Below, one piece after another: positions 26,013-36,093 of a DNA stretch of 64,000 nucleotides (position 1 is the first letter of the stretch; the number at the start of each line of letters is the position of its first letter). The stretch lies in contig NZ_FNVQ01000001.1 in the NCBI RefSeq assembly GCF_900108065.1, positions 2,170,001 through 2,234,000 on the forward strand. Reading direction: 5' to 3'. Origin of the DNA: Marinobacterium lutimaris (GTDB lineage: Bacteria > Pseudomonadota > Gammaproteobacteria > Pseudomonadales > Balneatricaceae). The position numbers and the translations under genes were made by a program. The notes beneath the pieces were generated by a model, which saw only the letters and a list, made by a program, of their open reading frames with translations, was not told where the DNA came from and ran no database searches.

Positions 26013-27197
26013 CTAGTTCTCTTGTTCGAATTGTTGCAGCTGCTCAAGCAGCGCCTCTCCCACCAGGGGTTTACGCCATCCCTGGAGCGTGGGCGGTAGT
26101 GTGTACCCACCCACAGACGAGCGCGACTGGATAAGCGCATCGAGATCGCGCTTTCTCAGCAACACTTCGACCGCAATTCCCTGCTCTTCTGCGATCTGAC
26201 GACCTATCGCCTTGAGCACCTTAATGCGCTTATTCCAAGCATAGTGCAACGGCCGCTGGATCGGCTCCGGTGGCACTTCTGCAGCGGAGTGCTGCGCGTT
26301 ACGGATACAGTTCAGTATCGTCTCGCCATGATCCTTGACCACCTTTCGGCGCAGCTCCGGCACCCGCCCCAAGGCCTCCGTCGTCTGCGGCCAGCGCTCG
26401 ATAATGCTGAGCAGGTGCTGGTTGCGCAGCAGGCGGTTGCGCGGCACATCCTGGGCACGGCAAGCCTGCTCTCGCCAAGCGGTCAGATCACGCAGCGCAG
26501 CACGCTTCACCTCAGATATATTCCATACCTGGCTGAAACGCTGGTAATAACTCAGCCCCTGGGGATCGGTATCGATCACTGACAGACGCAGCACAGAGCA
26601 TTCCTCCATAACCCAGTCCAGACGACCCAGGTTGCGCAGCTGCTCCTGCAGCTCCATCGCGATGGCCGGCAGGTAGGCCACATCCAGCGCCGCATAGTGC
26701 TCCTGCTCTGGCGTCAGCGGGCGCTGCATCCAGTCAGACGTGGTCTCGCCCTTACCCAACTGCACGCCCAGCGCATGATCAACCAGGCGCTGCAGCCCCA
26801 TACTGAATCCCCAGCCGGCAAATGCCGCCGCCACTTGGGTGTCGAACAGCGGCTCGGGCAGCACACCGTAGCTGTTGAGCAGCAGTTCCAGGTCCTCACT
26901 GCCGGCATGAATCAGCTTGAGCACCGAGCCATCCGCCATCAGCTCGACAAACGCGGAAAAGTCCTCGATACAGAGCGGATCGATCAGGTAGCAGTTATGC
27001 TCGTCCGCCAGCTGGATCAGCCCCGGGCGTGGGTAGAAGGTATCTACCCGCATAAACTCGGTATCGAGCGCTACCATCGGCAGCTGCCGCCAACGCTCGC
27101 AATGCTGCGCCAGCGTCTCGCTGTCCCTGATCCAACAGGGAGTCGCAGCCGAGCGCTCCAGTTCCTGCCAATCCCATGCCCTGGACTTTTCCGTCAT
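26013..27197 (-). CDS. rnd: Ribonuclease D
   Basis: RNase D is a 3'-5' exoribonuclease that trims tRNA precursors and other RNAs. The 394-residue protein has a DEDD exonuclease domain ([16 protein letters not shown] with Asp/Glu ligands; [10 protein letters not shown]; the YAALDVAYL motif with Tyr and Asp) followed by one or two HRDC helical domains ([32 protein letters not shown]). It begins at an ATG 9 nt downstream of recR in the same direction, so the recR and rnd groups may form one long minus-strand unit. Confidence 0.95.
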   Translation of the reverse strand: MTEKSRAWDWQELERSAATPCWIRDSETLAQHCERWRQLPMVALDTEFMRVDTFYPRPGLIQLADEHNCYLIDPLCIEDFSAFVELMADGSVLKLIHAGSEDLELLLNSYGVLPEPLFDTQVAAAFAGWGFSMGLQRLVDHALGVQLGKGETTSDWMQRPLTPEQEHYAALDVAYLPAIAMELQEQLRNLGRLDWVMEECSVLRLSVIDTDPQGLSYYQRFSQVWNISEVKRAALRDLTAWREQACRAQDVPRNRLLRNQHLLSIIERWPQTTEALGRVPELRRKVVKDHGETILNCIRNAQHSAAEVPPEPIQRPLHYAWNKRIKVLKAIGRQIAEEQGIAVEVLLRKRDLDALIQSRSSVGGYTLPPTLQGWRKPLVGEALLEQLQQFEQEN

Positions 27198-27206
27198 GTC
27201 ACTTCC

Positions 27207-27806
27207 TTAACGCAGTGAACGGCGACCCGCCAGCGCATGCGCCAGGGTCCCACCGTCAACATACTCCAACTCACCGCCCACCGGCACACCATGCGCTATG
27301 CGGCTGATTTTCACCGGATGATCGCTGAGCTGCTCGGCGATGTAATGAGAGGTCGCCTCCCCTTCCACCGTCGGATTGGTGGCCAGTATCAGCTCCTCAA
27401 CAGAGCCATTGATCACCTTGCTCAACAGCTTGTCGATCCCCAGTGCATCCGGGCCTATACCATCGATCGGTGACAGCCGCCCCTTGAGCACAAAATAGAG
27501 CCCGTTGTAGCCGCCGGTCTGCTCGATCGCCATCATGTCGACAGGCGATTCAAGCACACAAAGCAGGCCACGATCACGCGCTTCGCTGCTGCAGATCTCG
27601 CAGACCGGGTCTTCCGACAGGGTACGGCACTCAGTGCACTCACCGATCTTCTCGACCGCTTCAACCAGCGCGCCGGAGAGCGTCAGCGCTGCGCTGCGAT
27701 CCCGCTCGAGCAGGTGCAGCGCCATGCGCTGAGCCGATTTAGGGCCAACGCCCGGCAAACAGCGCAGGGCATCGACCAGATTTTGCAGAAGAGGACTGAA
27801 CGCCAT
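27207..27806 (-). CDS. recR: Recombination mediator protein RecR
   Basis: RecR works with RecF and RecO to load RecA on gapped DNA. The 199-residue protein has the N-terminal helix-hairpin-helix ([20 protein letters not shown]), the four-cysteine zinc finger ([16 protein letters not shown], about 57-72) and the TOPRIM domain ([20 protein letters not shown]). Length and order after dnaX-ebfC are the standard gammaproteobacterial arrangement. Confidence 0.97.
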   Translation of the reverse strand: MAFSPLLQNLVDALRCLPGVGPKSAQRMALHLLERDRSAALTLSGALVEAVEKIGECTECRTLSEDPVCEICSSEARDRGLLCVLESPVDMMAIEQTGGYNGLYFVLKGRLSPIDGIGPDALGIDKLLSKVINGSVEELILATNPTVEGEATSHYIAEQLSDHPVKISRIAHGVPVGGELEYVDGGTLAHALAGRRSLR

Positions 27807-27808
27807 AA

Positions 27809-28135
27809 TCAGAACGGCATCTTAAAGCCCGGCGGCATGCCCATGCCGGAGGTGACCTTGGACATGCGCTCCTGGGTGCTCTGCTCGATCTTGCGCACCG
27901 CATCGTTCACGGCCGCCGCGATCAGGTCTTCCAGCATCTCTTTATCTTCTTCCAGCAGGCTGTCATCGATGCTGACTTTCTTCACATCGTGACGGCCGTT
28001 CATAACGATGCTGACGAGACCCGCACCAGACTCACCGGTGCACTCTGCATTGGCGATCTCTTCCTGCGCCTTCTGCATGTCTTCCTGCATCTTCTGGGCC
28101 TGCTTCATCAGGTTGCCCATGCCACCTTTCATCAT
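27809..28135 (-). CDS. ebfC: Nucleoid-associated protein YbaB/EbfC
   Basis: A small (108-residue) DNA-binding dimer: [20 protein letters not shown] helix, the [21 protein letters not shown] beta core and [15 protein letters not shown] helix are family hallmarks. It sits between dnaX (19 nt upstream) and recR (2 nt downstream). The final stretch ends in [12 protein letters not shown], as in many orthologues. Confidence 0.95.
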   Translation of the reverse strand: MMKGGMGNLMKQAQKMQEDMQKAQEEIANAECTGESGAGLVSIVMNGRHDVKKVSIDDSLLEEDKEMLEDLIAAAVNDAVRKIEQSTQERMSKVTSGMGMPPGFKMPF

Positions 28136-28154
28136 CTCGCTTACCTCTATTTTC

Positions 28155-30179
28155 TTAAGACGGGTCTACTGGTGTGACAGATTCTTCATCGATACGTGCC
28201 CCGAACTGCTCGAGGATCTGCTGCACGACCGGGTCGGCCTTCATCGCCTCTATCGCATCAGCCTTGCGCTCAGCCCTGCGGCGCTCGGCAAACTGCGCCG
28301 GCGTCTCGCGGGTCTGTAGCGCCAGCTTGTACTCCACAGTCAGCGCTTCGCCGTAACGGCTTTTCAGTGCGCCGGCGATACGTTCACGCTGAGTTTGGTT
28401 GAGCAGGGCTTCCTGTTCCGCATTGTAATGAAAGCACAGATCGGCGCCGTTCACCTGTTCCAGGGAAAGACTGCGCGCCAGGCTTTCGGTCATGCCGGTC
28501 AGGCCGATCTCGGCGGACAGCACAACCCAGTGTTCAGGCGTCAATTGTTCAACACTGGCGGGCGGCGGTTCAAGACCGGCCAGCAGGACAGCAACAGAAG
28601 GCGAAGGACCGGTTTTCTGCGCAACGACCGCAGGCCTGTTTTCCGGCTTTACTGTTTCCGGTTCAGGCTGGGGTGGTGCCGCAGACACCGGCGCAGGGGC
28701 CGGTTCAGGCTTTTTTGCCGGCGACTCCTCGTAATCTACGGGGGCGGCGTCGTACTCATCCCAGGGCGGCGGCTCCTCCATCGGCGGAGGGGCCATCTCA
28801 TTCTGCGCCACTGCCTGCTGCGGCTGGGGCTTCTGCTCTATAGGCTGGGCCGCGGTCCGCGTTGGCGGCTCTGGTTCTGGTTCAGGCGCAGGAGCCGGTT
28901 GAGGAACCACCTCAGCCGGTGCAGGCGTTTCGACCGCCGCCCTAGGCTCTGGCTGAGGCTGCAAGGGCTGAGCCTCTTTTTCAGCAGCGACAGGCGCGGC
29001 TTTAACAGCAGCAGACGGCTCTGCCTGGGCTGCCGGAGCCGGTGATACGGGAGCTGCTGCAGCGGCCGGCGGCTCGGTAGCGCTCACGGCCGCGCCAGCC
29101 GGACGGAACGCCAGCATTCTCAGCAGCACCATCTCCAGGCCTTCGCGGGCGTGCGGTACAAACGGCAGATCCTTTCGGCCCATCACGGCGATCTGGTAGT
29201 AAAGCTGCACATCCTCGGCACGCATGCTCGCGGCCAGCGCCCTCACCTGCTCCAGGTCACCCAGACTGTTATCCACCGCTGTAGGTACCGCCTGCGCCAG
29301 CGCAATGCGGTGCAGCAGACTGATCAGCTCGCCTAGCACACTGGAGTAGTCGGGCGAGAAGTCGGCCAGCTCAGCACTGGCGGCCAGCACCTCGGCGCCA
29401 TTGTGGCTCGCCACCGCTTCCAGTATCCGGTACACCAGTCGCTGGTCGATGGTGCCGAGCATGGCGCGCACATCCGGCTCGGTAATACTGCCGGCACCAA
29501 AAGCTATCGCCTGGTCGGTCAGGCTGAGCGCATCACGCATGGAGCCGTCAGCAGAGCGCGCCAGCAGCCAGAGCGCCGGGTCTTCAAAGCTGATGGTTTC
29601 CGCCTCAAGCACATGACGCAGATGGCTGACGATGCGCTCAGGAATCAGGTTTTTCAGGTTGAACTGCAGACAGCGCGACAGGATGGTGACCGGCAGCTTC
29701 TGCGGATCAGTGGTCGCCAGCAGGAACTTAACGTGGGGAGGCGGCTCCTCCAGCGTCTTCAACAGGGCGTTGAAGGAGTGGCTGGAGAGCATGTGCACCT
29801 CATCTATCAGGTACACCTTGAAACGCCCATGGGTCGGTGCGTACTGGACGTTTTCCAGCAGCTCCCGGGTGTCTTCCACCTTGGTGCGCGACGCCGCATC
29901 GACCTCGATCAGATCGACAAAACGGCCCTCGGCGATTTCGCGGCAGGCGGTACACTGGCCACAGGGTTCGGAAGAGATCCCCTGCTCACAGTTCAACGAC
30001 TTGGCGAACAGTCGCGCAATGGAGGTCTTACCCACCCCGCGCGTGCCGGTAAACAGATAGGCATGATGCAGGCGGTCGTCATCCAGCGCGTTAACCAGCG
30101 CTTTTAGAACATGCTCTTGCCCCACCATCTCCTGAAAGCGGCGGGGTCGCCATTTTCGTGCCAGTACCTGATAGCTCAT
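28155..30179 (-). CDS. dnaX: DNA polymerase III subunits tau and gamma
   Basis: DnaX is the clamp-loader ATPase. The 674-residue tau form shows the Walker [10 protein letters not shown] (about 45-53), a four-cysteine zinc module (CEQG, CGQCTAC, 64-79), Walker B and SRC motifs ([32 protein letters not shown]), a long Pro/Ala/Glu-rich linker (about 375-540) and the C-terminal tau domains that bind DnaB and the polymerase core. At codons 488-490 lies an A-AAA-AAG slippery site with both stimulatory elements; a -1 shift reads one alanine then TGA, giving a gamma form of about 491 residues. Confidence 0.97.
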   Translation of the reverse strand: MSYQVLARKWRPRRFQEMVGQEHVLKALVNALDDDRLHHAYLFTGTRGVGKTSIARLFAKSLNCEQGISSEPCGQCTACREIAEGRFVDLIEVDAASRTKVEDTRELLENVQYAPTHGRFKVYLIDEVHMLSSHSFNALLKTLEEPPPHVKFLLATTDPQKLPVTILSRCLQFNLKNLIPERIVSHLRHVLEAETISFEDPALWLLARSADGSMRDALSLTDQAIAFGAGSITEPDVRAMLGTIDQRLVYRILEAVASHNGAEVLAASAELADFSPDYSSVLGELISLLHRIALAQAVPTAVDNSLGDLEQVRALAASMRAEDVQLYYQIAVMGRKDLPFVPHAREGLEMVLLRMLAFRPAGAAVSATEPPAAAAAPVSPAPAAQAEPSAAVKAAPVAAEKEAQPLQPQPEPRAAVETPAPAEVVPQPAPAPEPEPEPPTRTAAQPIEQKPQPQQAVAQNEMAPPPMEEPPPWDEYDAAPVDYEESPAKKPEPAPAPVSAAPPQPEPETVKPENRPAVVAQKTGPSPSVAVLLAGLEPPPASVEQLTPEHWVVLSAEIGLTGMTESLARSLSLEQVNGADLCFHYNAEQEALLNQTQRERIAGALKSRYGEALTVEYKLALQTRETPAQFAERRRAERKADAIEAMKADPVVQQILEQFGARIDEESVTPVDPS
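28687..28730 (-). promoter_or_regulatory. Programmed -1 ribosomal frameshift signal in dnaX
   Basis: Read on the minus strand: an internal Shine-Dalgarno-like GAGGAG (28730-28725), 8 nt, the slippery heptamer A-AAA-AAG in frame (28716-28710), 5 nt, then an ACCGGC/GCCGGT stem-loop (28704-28687). The -1 frame continues GCC-TGA (28710-28705), stopping at once. This is the same three-part arrangement as in E. coli dnaX, where about half of ribosomes shift to make gamma. Confidence 0.88.
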
Positions 30180-30289
30180 TGTGCCTCGTGCAGCTTGCGT
30201 CCGTAACTTTGCAGGGGGCCGATATTAGCATGACAGGAGTGCGGAGTCGTTAGCCGACGACCCCGAGATCCGTCTGGAGAGCAGACATG

Positions 30290-30325
30290 AAAAACCCGCT
30301 CCTTTGTTAAAGAAAAGAGCGGGTT
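30290..30325 (-). terminator. Intrinsic terminator of the aldo/keto reductase gene
   Basis: AACCCGCTC and GAGCGGGTT arms (30294-30302 with 30317-30325) around a 14-nt loop, followed on the minus strand by a run of T (GGGTTTTTC). It ends 27 nt after the reductase stop and separates it from dnaX. Confidence 0.85.
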
Positions 30326-30351
30326 GTGTTTAATGCGGGTCAGAGGGAAGT

Positions 30352-31212
30352 TCAGCCCTCGCGATAGACCGGGAAGTGACTGGCATCGCCGTAGTCGCTG
30401 ATCTTCTCCATACCCTTCAGCACAGTCATATCCGCGTCAGAGATCACGAAATCCAGGTCCGCATTGTTTTTCATATGCTCCGGATTAGCGGTTTTCGGCA
30501 GCGGCAGAAGACCCAGCTGAAGATCGTAACGAATACAGAGCTGCGGTACAGAAACACCGTACTTCTTCGCCATATCGGCAATGGCGCCATTTTTGAACAG
30601 CTCTCCATGACCCACCGGTGAATAGGCCTCAACCAGTAGGCCCTTTTCCTCGGAGTACTGGATCAGCTGCGTCGGAGTATTGCTGATATGCGCCAGTATC
30701 TGGTTTACCACCGGCGCTACCGTGCAGGATTGCAGAATATTGTCGATATCGGGAGCGGTAAAGTTGGACAGACCTATGGCGCGCAGTTTGCCGGCTTTCT
30801 GCGCATCTTCCAGCGCCCGCCAGGCTTCGCGGTTACCCTCAAAAAAGCGATCAGTCTCACCGAAATTCCCCCAGGGCTGAGGACTGTGAATAATCATCAT
30901 ATCGATGTAATCCAGACCCATGCGCTGCAGCGATTCGTCAATCGCCTGCACCGCGCCCTCATAGGATTTGTACTGCGCCGCGAGCTTGCTGGTCAGAAAG
31001 ATCTCGTTACGATCGATACCGCTGCTCTTGATCGCAGTGGCAACCTCCGCCTCGTTACCGTAATCCTGCGCCGTATCGATATGGCGATAGCCGAGCTTCA
31101 GCGCATCCCGCACTGCCTGCTCGGCACTCTCGCCGGTAATCAGCCAGGTACCCAGGCCCAGCTTCGGAATCTGCACGCCATTGGACAGCGTGTACGTTTC
31201 GCTCAATACCAT
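30352..31212 (-). CDS. Aldo/keto reductase
   Basis: The 286-residue protein is a TIM-barrel NAD(P)H oxidoreductase with the complete catalytic tetrad: Asp46 (YRHIDTAQ), Tyr51 (DYGNE), Lys76 (LTSKL) and His109 (MIIHSP). The C-terminal NADPH-binding segment PLPKTANPEHMKNN is also present. It groups by eye with 2,5-diketo-D-gluconate reductase-type AKRs, which reduce methylglyoxal, keto sugars and other aldehydes; the true substrate is unknown. Monocistronic, with its own terminator. Confidence 0.9.
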   Translation of the reverse strand: MVLSETYTLSNGVQIPKLGLGTWLITGESAEQAVRDALKLGYRHIDTAQDYGNEAEVATAIKSSGIDRNEIFLTSKLAAQYKSYEGAVQAIDESLQRMGLDYIDMMIIHSPQPWGNFGETDRFFEGNREAWRALEDAQKAGKLRAIGLSNFTAPDIDNILQSCTVAPVVNQILAHISNTPTQLIQYSEEKGLLVEAYSPVGHGELFKNGAIADMAKKYGVSVPQLCIRYDLQLGLLPLPKTANPEHMKNNADLDFVISDADMTVLKGMEKISDYGDASHFPVYREG

Positions 31213-31532
31213 GAATTACTCTCCTTTTCATAGATATGACCGCAGTGTAACGCCAGAGATGAACACCATTGCACCTCGGCCGGGAAACTCTCAGTTTCCA
31301 GTTAGGACAACAGGGACAGGATGAAGATTCAGAAAACGGATAGACAGAAATGGCTGGCAGAGCCGGCGCCGCCAGGGTCGAAAAAGCGACAGGTATAACG
31401 GGTTAAAATGTCTGGCGGTGGTAACACCTGTGCCTGTAGATCGGATTGCTGTTCCACCGGCTACAGCCGAAAACCCGTTCTTGCACGTATCGCTCTGAAA
31501 AGGCCGAAACAGAAGCCTTATGCCCTGACAGG

Positions 31533-31573
31533 AAAAAGTCGAGGGCGACCGGGAGATTCCTGTCGCCCTCGAC
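31533..31573 (-). terminator. Intrinsic terminator of the dicarboxylate symporter gene; rest of 31213-31650 empty
   Basis: A perfect 12-bp stem (31538-31549 with 31562-31573; GTCGAGGGCGAC arms) with a 12-nt loop, followed on the minus strand by five T (31537-31533). It lies about 78 nt beyond the symporter stop. In the remaining 31213-31530 I see no gene or clear element apart from the expected promoter of the aldo/keto reductase. Confidence 0.88.
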
Positions 31574-31650
31574 TGAGTTGATTTTGCATGAAAGGTTAAG
31601 TGAGCCCCTGATATCGCCGCTGAAAAGCTGTGACAGGGGCCCCTCTACTG

Positions 31651-33006
31651 TCAGTGTTTGTGCGCCGCTGTGACGAGCTCAGCTTCCGCCTCCGCATCAA
31701 TATGCATATCCGCAGGAGTAATAAGCCCGGCATCCGGGTCGTTGAACACAGACATGTCGATCTGACCTTCGCCCTTGGCCACAATACTGGTCACCACAGC
31801 ATCGCCAGTGATATTCACCGCCGTACGGATCATGTCCATGAGACGGTCAACACCCAGTATCAGCGCGACCCCTTCGATCGGCAGCCCCACCTGTCCGAGC
31901 ACCATGGTCAACATTACCAACCCGACCCCTGGTACACCGGCCGTACCAATGGAAGCCAGAACCGCCATGGCAATGACCGTGAGATAGCCGCTAAGACCCA
32001 GATCGATACCATAAACATTCGCCAGGAATACAGTCGCAACCCCCTGCATGATTGCCGTGCCGTCCATGTTAATGGTTGCACCAAAAGGAACACAGAACGA
32101 GGCCACTGAGTTATCGACCCCCACACGCTCCGTTACCGAGCGCAGGGTGACAGGGATGGTGGCATTCGACGAAGCGGTCGAAAAGGCAAAAATTTGCGCC
32201 GGCCGCATCTTAGCCATGAAGGTGAAGGGATTAAGACCTGAAAATAGCTTAAGGATTATCATCAGCGTCACAAACAGATGCAGGAACAGCGCTCCCACCA
32301 ACGTGAACACATAGGCCAAAACCGGTGCAAACAGCTCAACGCCCTGCTCGGCAAAGGTCTTGGCTATCAGGGCAAACACCCCAATTGGCGCAACGCTCAT
32401 GACGATGGTGACAATTTTCATCATCACCTCATTCATATACTCGCAGCCCTCCACAAAGGCTTTCGAGCGGTGACCCAGCATCATCACTGCGACGCCAAGC
32501 ACAATGGTGTAGAAAATGATCTGCAGCATCTCGCCATTGGCGAAAGCCGCCACCGGATTGGTCGGCACGATAGCAGCAAAGACATTCCAAACGGTCGGCG
32601 CCGCCTTGCCCTCAACGCCGCCGGTATCAACGCCGACCATATCGAAGTTATTGCCGGGCCCGACCACCACAGCGATCGAAATGGCAATGGCAATCGCAAG
32701 AGCTGTGGTCATCAGATAGAGCGCGAAGCTCTTACCACCTACACGGCCCAGCAGCCGGATATCACCTATCCCGGTTACCCCGGTGATCAGAGAAAAAAAT
32801 ACCAGTGGTACCACCAGCATTTTGAGCGCATTCACAAACATCTTGCCGATCATCGCGAAGAGACCGCCAACAATGTGCGTATTAACGAAGTTATTGTCGA
32901 TGATGTTGAAAATCACGCCTAAAATAACGCCAGCGATCATCCCGATCAGAATTTTGGAAGTCAGCGAAAGCCTTCCACTGCGTTTAACCGTGCCTGATTC
33001 AGTCAT
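31651..33006 (-). CDS. Dicarboxylate/amino acid:cation symporter (SDF family)
   Basis: This 451-residue inner-membrane carrier belongs to the DAACS (glutamate/aspartate/C4-dicarboxylate) family: hairpin HP1 serine-rich motif AFSTASSNATIPVTLRS, the NMDGTAIM motif of TM7, TAGVPGVGLVML (HP2) and the TM8 substrate/Na+ motif DRLMDMIRTAVNITGDA are all present. The SSNAT rather than SSSAT motif also occurs in members. The Asp in DRLMDMIRT resembles DctA/GltP types; substrate is an acidic amino acid or dicarboxylate. I start at the ATG at 33004-33006, which has an AGGGGA ribosome site. Confidence 0.92.
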   Translation of the reverse strand: MTESGTVKRSGRLSLTSKILIGMIAGVILGVIFNIIDNNFVNTHIVGGLFAMIGKMFVNALKMLVVPLVFFSLITGVTGIGDIRLLGRVGGKSFALYLMTTALAIAIAISIAVVVGPGNNFDMVGVDTGGVEGKAAPTVWNVFAAIVPTNPVAAFANGEMLQIIFYTIVLGVAVMMLGHRSKAFVEGCEYMNEVMMKIVTIVMSVAPIGVFALIAKTFAEQGVELFAPVLAYVFTLVGALFLHLFVTLMIILKLFSGLNPFTFMAKMRPAQIFAFSTASSNATIPVTLRSVTERVGVDNSVASFCVPFGATINMDGTAIMQGVATVFLANVYGIDLGLSGYLTVIAMAVLASIGTAGVPGVGLVMLTMVLGQVGLPIEGVALILGVDRLMDMIRTAVNITGDAVVTSIVAKGEGQIDMSVFNDPDAGLITPADMHIDAEAEAELVTAAHKH

Positions 33007-33313
33007 CCAAATCCCCTGTGCTATCAAGTTTTCACAACAGCTTCCCGCACATTTCAGGATAATCTAAATTTTTCGAAAATCTGCAAAAACTCAATTGCGT
33101 TTATGTATCGAGTAGACTTAGAGGGGATGAAATAGGCTGTGCAGACGCGCTATCGAAGACAAAGAATCAACGCAGGTGACGGTATCAAACGGAGTGTCGA
33201 GAAAATTGGATAGGCTGTTGCTCGCGGGTATCGAGGGTATCGAGGTCTACCTTGGGTTACACCAAGGCGATACTGAGCAAAAAACACGAGGAAATAACCC
33301 AGCTGGGGAAACT

Positions 33314-33426
33314 GGGGGTGGCCCCACCAGCCACATCCCGGCACACGAATCCACCGCTGTGGCTGCTCCCTTCCGGGCCTGACCAGGTTCACGGCTTCTC
33401 GTTGCGAGAGGACCGGCAGAGCCACC
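33314..33426 (-). ncRNA. ffs: 4.5S RNA of the signal recognition particle
   Basis: On the minus strand the region reads as a bacterial small SRP RNA. The 5' and 3' ends pair (GGTGGC at 33426-33421 with GCCACC at 33322-33317), and the conserved apical domain is present: GGTCAGGCCCGGAAGGGAGC with its GGAA tetraloop, followed by the GTGCCGGGATG-type return strand. Ffh binds this hairpin for co-translational targeting. Ends are approximate by 3-5 nt. The gap 33007-33313 downstream holds a 9-bp tandem repeat (33226-33243), a CCTTGG/CCAAGG stem (about 33251-33268) and a T-run (about 33280-33285) that may end ffs. Confidence 0.93.
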
Positions 33427-33487
33427 ATAACGTGGCTTACGCCTTGTTCCGATAGAGGTTTAGCGCCTCACATCGAAACAGGCGCGC

Positions 33488-33516
33488 AGTATAAGCAGCG
33501 TGTTCTGCGAATGCAA
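33488..33516 (-). promoter_or_regulatory. Promoter of ffs
   Basis: On the minus strand TTGCAT (33516-33511), a 17-bp spacer and TATACT (33493-33488) form a good sigma-70 promoter, followed by a GC-rich discriminator (GCGCGCC) typical of stringently controlled stable RNA genes. The predicted start near 33481 leaves a 5' leader of about 55 nt to be removed. Confidence 0.7.
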
Positions 33517-33564
33517 ACCCGATTTATCAAACCGGGTTTTGATTGCACAGATAAACGGGTTCGG

Positions 33565-34587
33565 CTACTTAGATCCCCCCAAACGCTGCACTATGCCCTT
33601 GGCCACCGCATCGAACACCCGCCCCTCGTCACGCTCAAGCGGCAGTGGGCGGCAAAGCTTCTGCGCCTGCAAACCGGTGCGGGCCGTGAACAGGCCTGCG
33701 CCCAGCCCCTGCCCCGCCCGCGCCGATAGAGTCGAAGTAAGCGAACTGCCCAGGGCCGCGGAACCGGCATCGATCGCCATTTCACTGGCGCCGGCAAATG
33801 CCAGGCCGTGCAACACGCTTTTCAGCAGCTTCCATTGCGCAGCGGCTCCCGGCGCGATGCCATAAATCCCGGCGATCTCACGCAGCATTCTCAGGTTGCG
33901 CCAGCCCACCAGCAGCATGTCGAACGTGGCCCAGGGGCTCAGCGCCACCATTACCCCTGACTCGACGCTATAACGCTGCACACAGCGGCGTGCGGCAGCA
34001 TCCTGGCTTTCCAGCGCATGCCGCGACAGGAACTGCACCACCTCCCTATCGCTATAGGCCGAATCGAGCTCCCTGATCGCATCGATCACACTGCTGTGCC
34101 CGGCCTGGTCCTGGTAACGGCGCTCAAGGCCAGCCAGCAAGGCCGCCGATCGACCCTGACCGCTATGCTCCAGCAGCTCACGGGCACGATCATGCAGGCG
34201 CTCGGTATCACGCAGCTGACGTAACCCTTTGAAACTGCGCCAGATCTGCACGCCACCGCTAATGGCCAGCAACGCCAGGAGTACCGAAAAACCTATGCCG
34301 ACACCAAGGTGAATAGAAAATCCCCAGCTCAGCAGACGGTAGAGTTCTGCACCGACACCGGTCACCACAACCGCACCCAGCGAAAAACCAAACAACTTCT
34401 TCCAGCCACGTCGCCGACGTGGCGCTGGCGACTCAATCAGCTCGACGCCTTCGTTATCAGCGATATCGACCACCTGATCCAAGGGCACCTCCTGCACCCG
34501 CGCAGACTCTTTCGGAGCCTGCTCAGCTGCCTCAAGCTTGTCGAGGTCAAGCCAGACCGCACCCTGTCGACGTTTAGACTCGCTCAT
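33565..34587 (-). CDS. ycjF: YcjF family membrane protein (DUF697)
   Basis: The 340-residue protein matches YcjF (TIGR01620): charged N-terminus, two membrane segments at about 67-112 (LFGFSLGAVVVTGVGAEL, IGFSVLLALLAISGGVQIW), and the DUF697 part with LSPWATFDMLLVGWRNLRM LREIAGIYG-like helices near 235-260. Its start overlaps the ycjX stop (ATGA). The pair is part of stress regulons (sigma-32 or phage-shock associated) in enterobacteria, but no psp genes are next to it here. Exact function unknown. Confidence 0.88.
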   Translation of the reverse strand: MSESKRRQGAVWLDLDKLEAAEQAPKESARVQEVPLDQVVDIADNEGVELIESPAPRRRRGWKKLFGFSLGAVVVTGVGAELYRLLSWGFSIHLGVGIGFSVLLALLAISGGVQIWRSFKGLRQLRDTERLHDRARELLEHSGQGRSAALLAGLERRYQDQAGHSSVIDAIRELDSAYSDREVVQFLSRHALESQDAAARRCVQRYSVESGVMVALSPWATFDMLLVGWRNLRMLREIAGIYGIAPGAAAQWKLLKSVLHGLAFAGASEMAIDAGSAALGSSLTSTLSARAGQGLGAGLFTARTGLQAQKLCRPLPLERDEGRVFDAVAKGIVQRLGGSK

Positions 34588-36023
34588 CGAAACAGATCCC
34601 CCGTCATATACTCCAGCACCTGATCCAGCCTTATATGGTGCTTCGCCTCCAGATCGTTCAGCGGCAGACGCCGGGGCGCGAAGTCGATAAACCTGAAGCG
34701 CTCCTCATTCCAGTCATCGGCGCCCGGCAGCTCCGTGGGCACCTCGCCCGGAAACAGCGCCACCTCCTCACCGTTCTCCTTACTGATGCCACGCAGACAG
34801 GAAAGCACTTGGCCATCCATCTGCGCCTGGGCCGCCTGAGTCGAACGGATAGACGACAGCGCCAGCGAGCGGGTCTCTATGCCGTCGAAACGGATATTGC
34901 GCTGCGCTTCCTCAACGATCAGCTCCAGAAAGCGATCCAGGTTGTGGTGTTGGTTGGCGGTGACATGATCGGCCTTGGTGGACGCGAACAGTACCTTGTC
35001 TATCCGTGGCGCGAACAGACGCCGCAGAAAACCGGAGCGGCCGTAGTTGAAGCTTTCCAGAATCGCACTCAGCGCCGCTTTCATATCCTCAAAGCAGGCC
35101 TCACCGCGATTCAGAGTCTTGAGACAGTCCACCAGCACAATCTGGCGATCAAAACGGGAGAAGTAACGGCTGTAGAAAGGCTTGATAATCTGCTCGCAAT
35201 ACTGGTCATAGCGCGACCTGAGCAGATCGAGGTAACTACCGGCGGGGACCTCTCCCGACGGCCAGTGATCGATCATCAGCGGGAACAGCTCGATCAATTC
35301 ACTGCCGGCATATTCACCGGGGAGTACCGCACGCCCGGGCTGCAAAAGGCTCAGCCCATCCGGACCTGTGCGCAGCTGCTGCAACACCGAGGCAAAACCA
35401 TCGGCAAGGCGGCGCAGCACAGCGGGATCCGCCGGCGCCGTCCAGTCGATCTCACCCAGCTGGGCCAACCAGCCCTGAGCCACTTTCGCGCGCGGTTCAC
35501 CGGCGAAGAGCTGCGTCTGCTGTTCGCACCACTGCTCAAAACTCATCTCCAGCAGCGGCAGGTCCAGCAGCCACTCGCCGGGATAATCGATGATATCCAG
35601 ATACAGGGTGCCGGTTTCCCCCAGCACCCGCCTTAATCCCGCCGGACGACGATAGCGAATTGCGAGGCGAACCTCGGAAAGCCCGGTGGTGGATTCTGGC
35701 CACTGCGGCGGATCCTGGGACAATCCAGCCAACGCCTGGCGCAATGGAAAAGGATGCTCGGAAGCGGTACTCAGATCACGACTGCTGACCACCCGACCAC
35801 TGGCCGCCACCTCGAAAAACGGCAGCGAACCGCTACGATGAGCGTGCAACAGATGATGAACCAGCGAGGTGATAAAAATGGTTTTGCCGCTTTGACTCAG
35901 CCCGGTTACGGCAAGCCGTAGATGCCGTTCGGTACTCTGTTCGGCGAATTCATGCAACCGGCTGCGGGCCAGATCCACCCGTTCGTCACCGATCCAGTGT
36001 TTTAGCTTTCGACCTACACCCAT
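34584..36023 (-). CDS. ycjX: YcjX family P-loop GTPase-like protein (DUF463)
   Basis: From the ATG at 36021-36023 (GGGAG upstream) the 479-residue protein has a Walker A motif GLSQSGKT (41-48) followed by IFITSLVHHLLH, YLDIIDYPGEWLLDLPLL (a DxxG-like switch segment) and VLFASTKADHV (a TKxD-type base-recognition motif), all family hallmarks. Structures of homologues show a GTP-binding dynamin-like fold; the cellular role, probably in stress, is unclear. It is translationally coupled to ycjF. Confidence 0.9.
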   Translation of the reverse strand: MGVGRKLKHWIGDERVDLARSRLHEFAEQSTERHLRLAVTGLSQSGKTIFITSLVHHLLHAHRSGSLPFFEVAASGRVVSSRDLSTASEHPFPLRQALAGLSQDPPQWPESTTGLSEVRLAIRYRRPAGLRRVLGETGTLYLDIIDYPGEWLLDLPLLEMSFEQWCEQQTQLFAGEPRAKVAQGWLAQLGEIDWTAPADPAVLRRLADGFASVLQQLRTGPDGLSLLQPGRAVLPGEYAGSELIELFPLMIDHWPSGEVPAGSYLDLLRSRYDQYCEQIIKPFYSRYFSRFDRQIVLVDCLKTLNRGEACFEDMKAALSAILESFNYGRSGFLRRLFAPRIDKVLFASTKADHVTANQHHNLDRFLELIVEEAQRNIRFDGIETRSLALSSIRSTQAAQAQMDGQVLSCLRGISKENGEEVALFPGEVPTELPGADDWNEERFRFIDFAPRRLPLNDLEAKHHIRLDQVLEYMTGDLFR

Positions 36024-36093
36024 TCTTTCTCCCGTAACTGCAAACACCCTTTTCAGACAGACGGCTCGCTGCTTAGTGCCGCTGTGCAGAGAC

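Noticed and set aside
33226-33243. Tandem GGGTATCGA repeat as a start of a repeat array or CRISPR
   Set aside because: Only two 9-bp copies occur, directly abutting, with no spacers.
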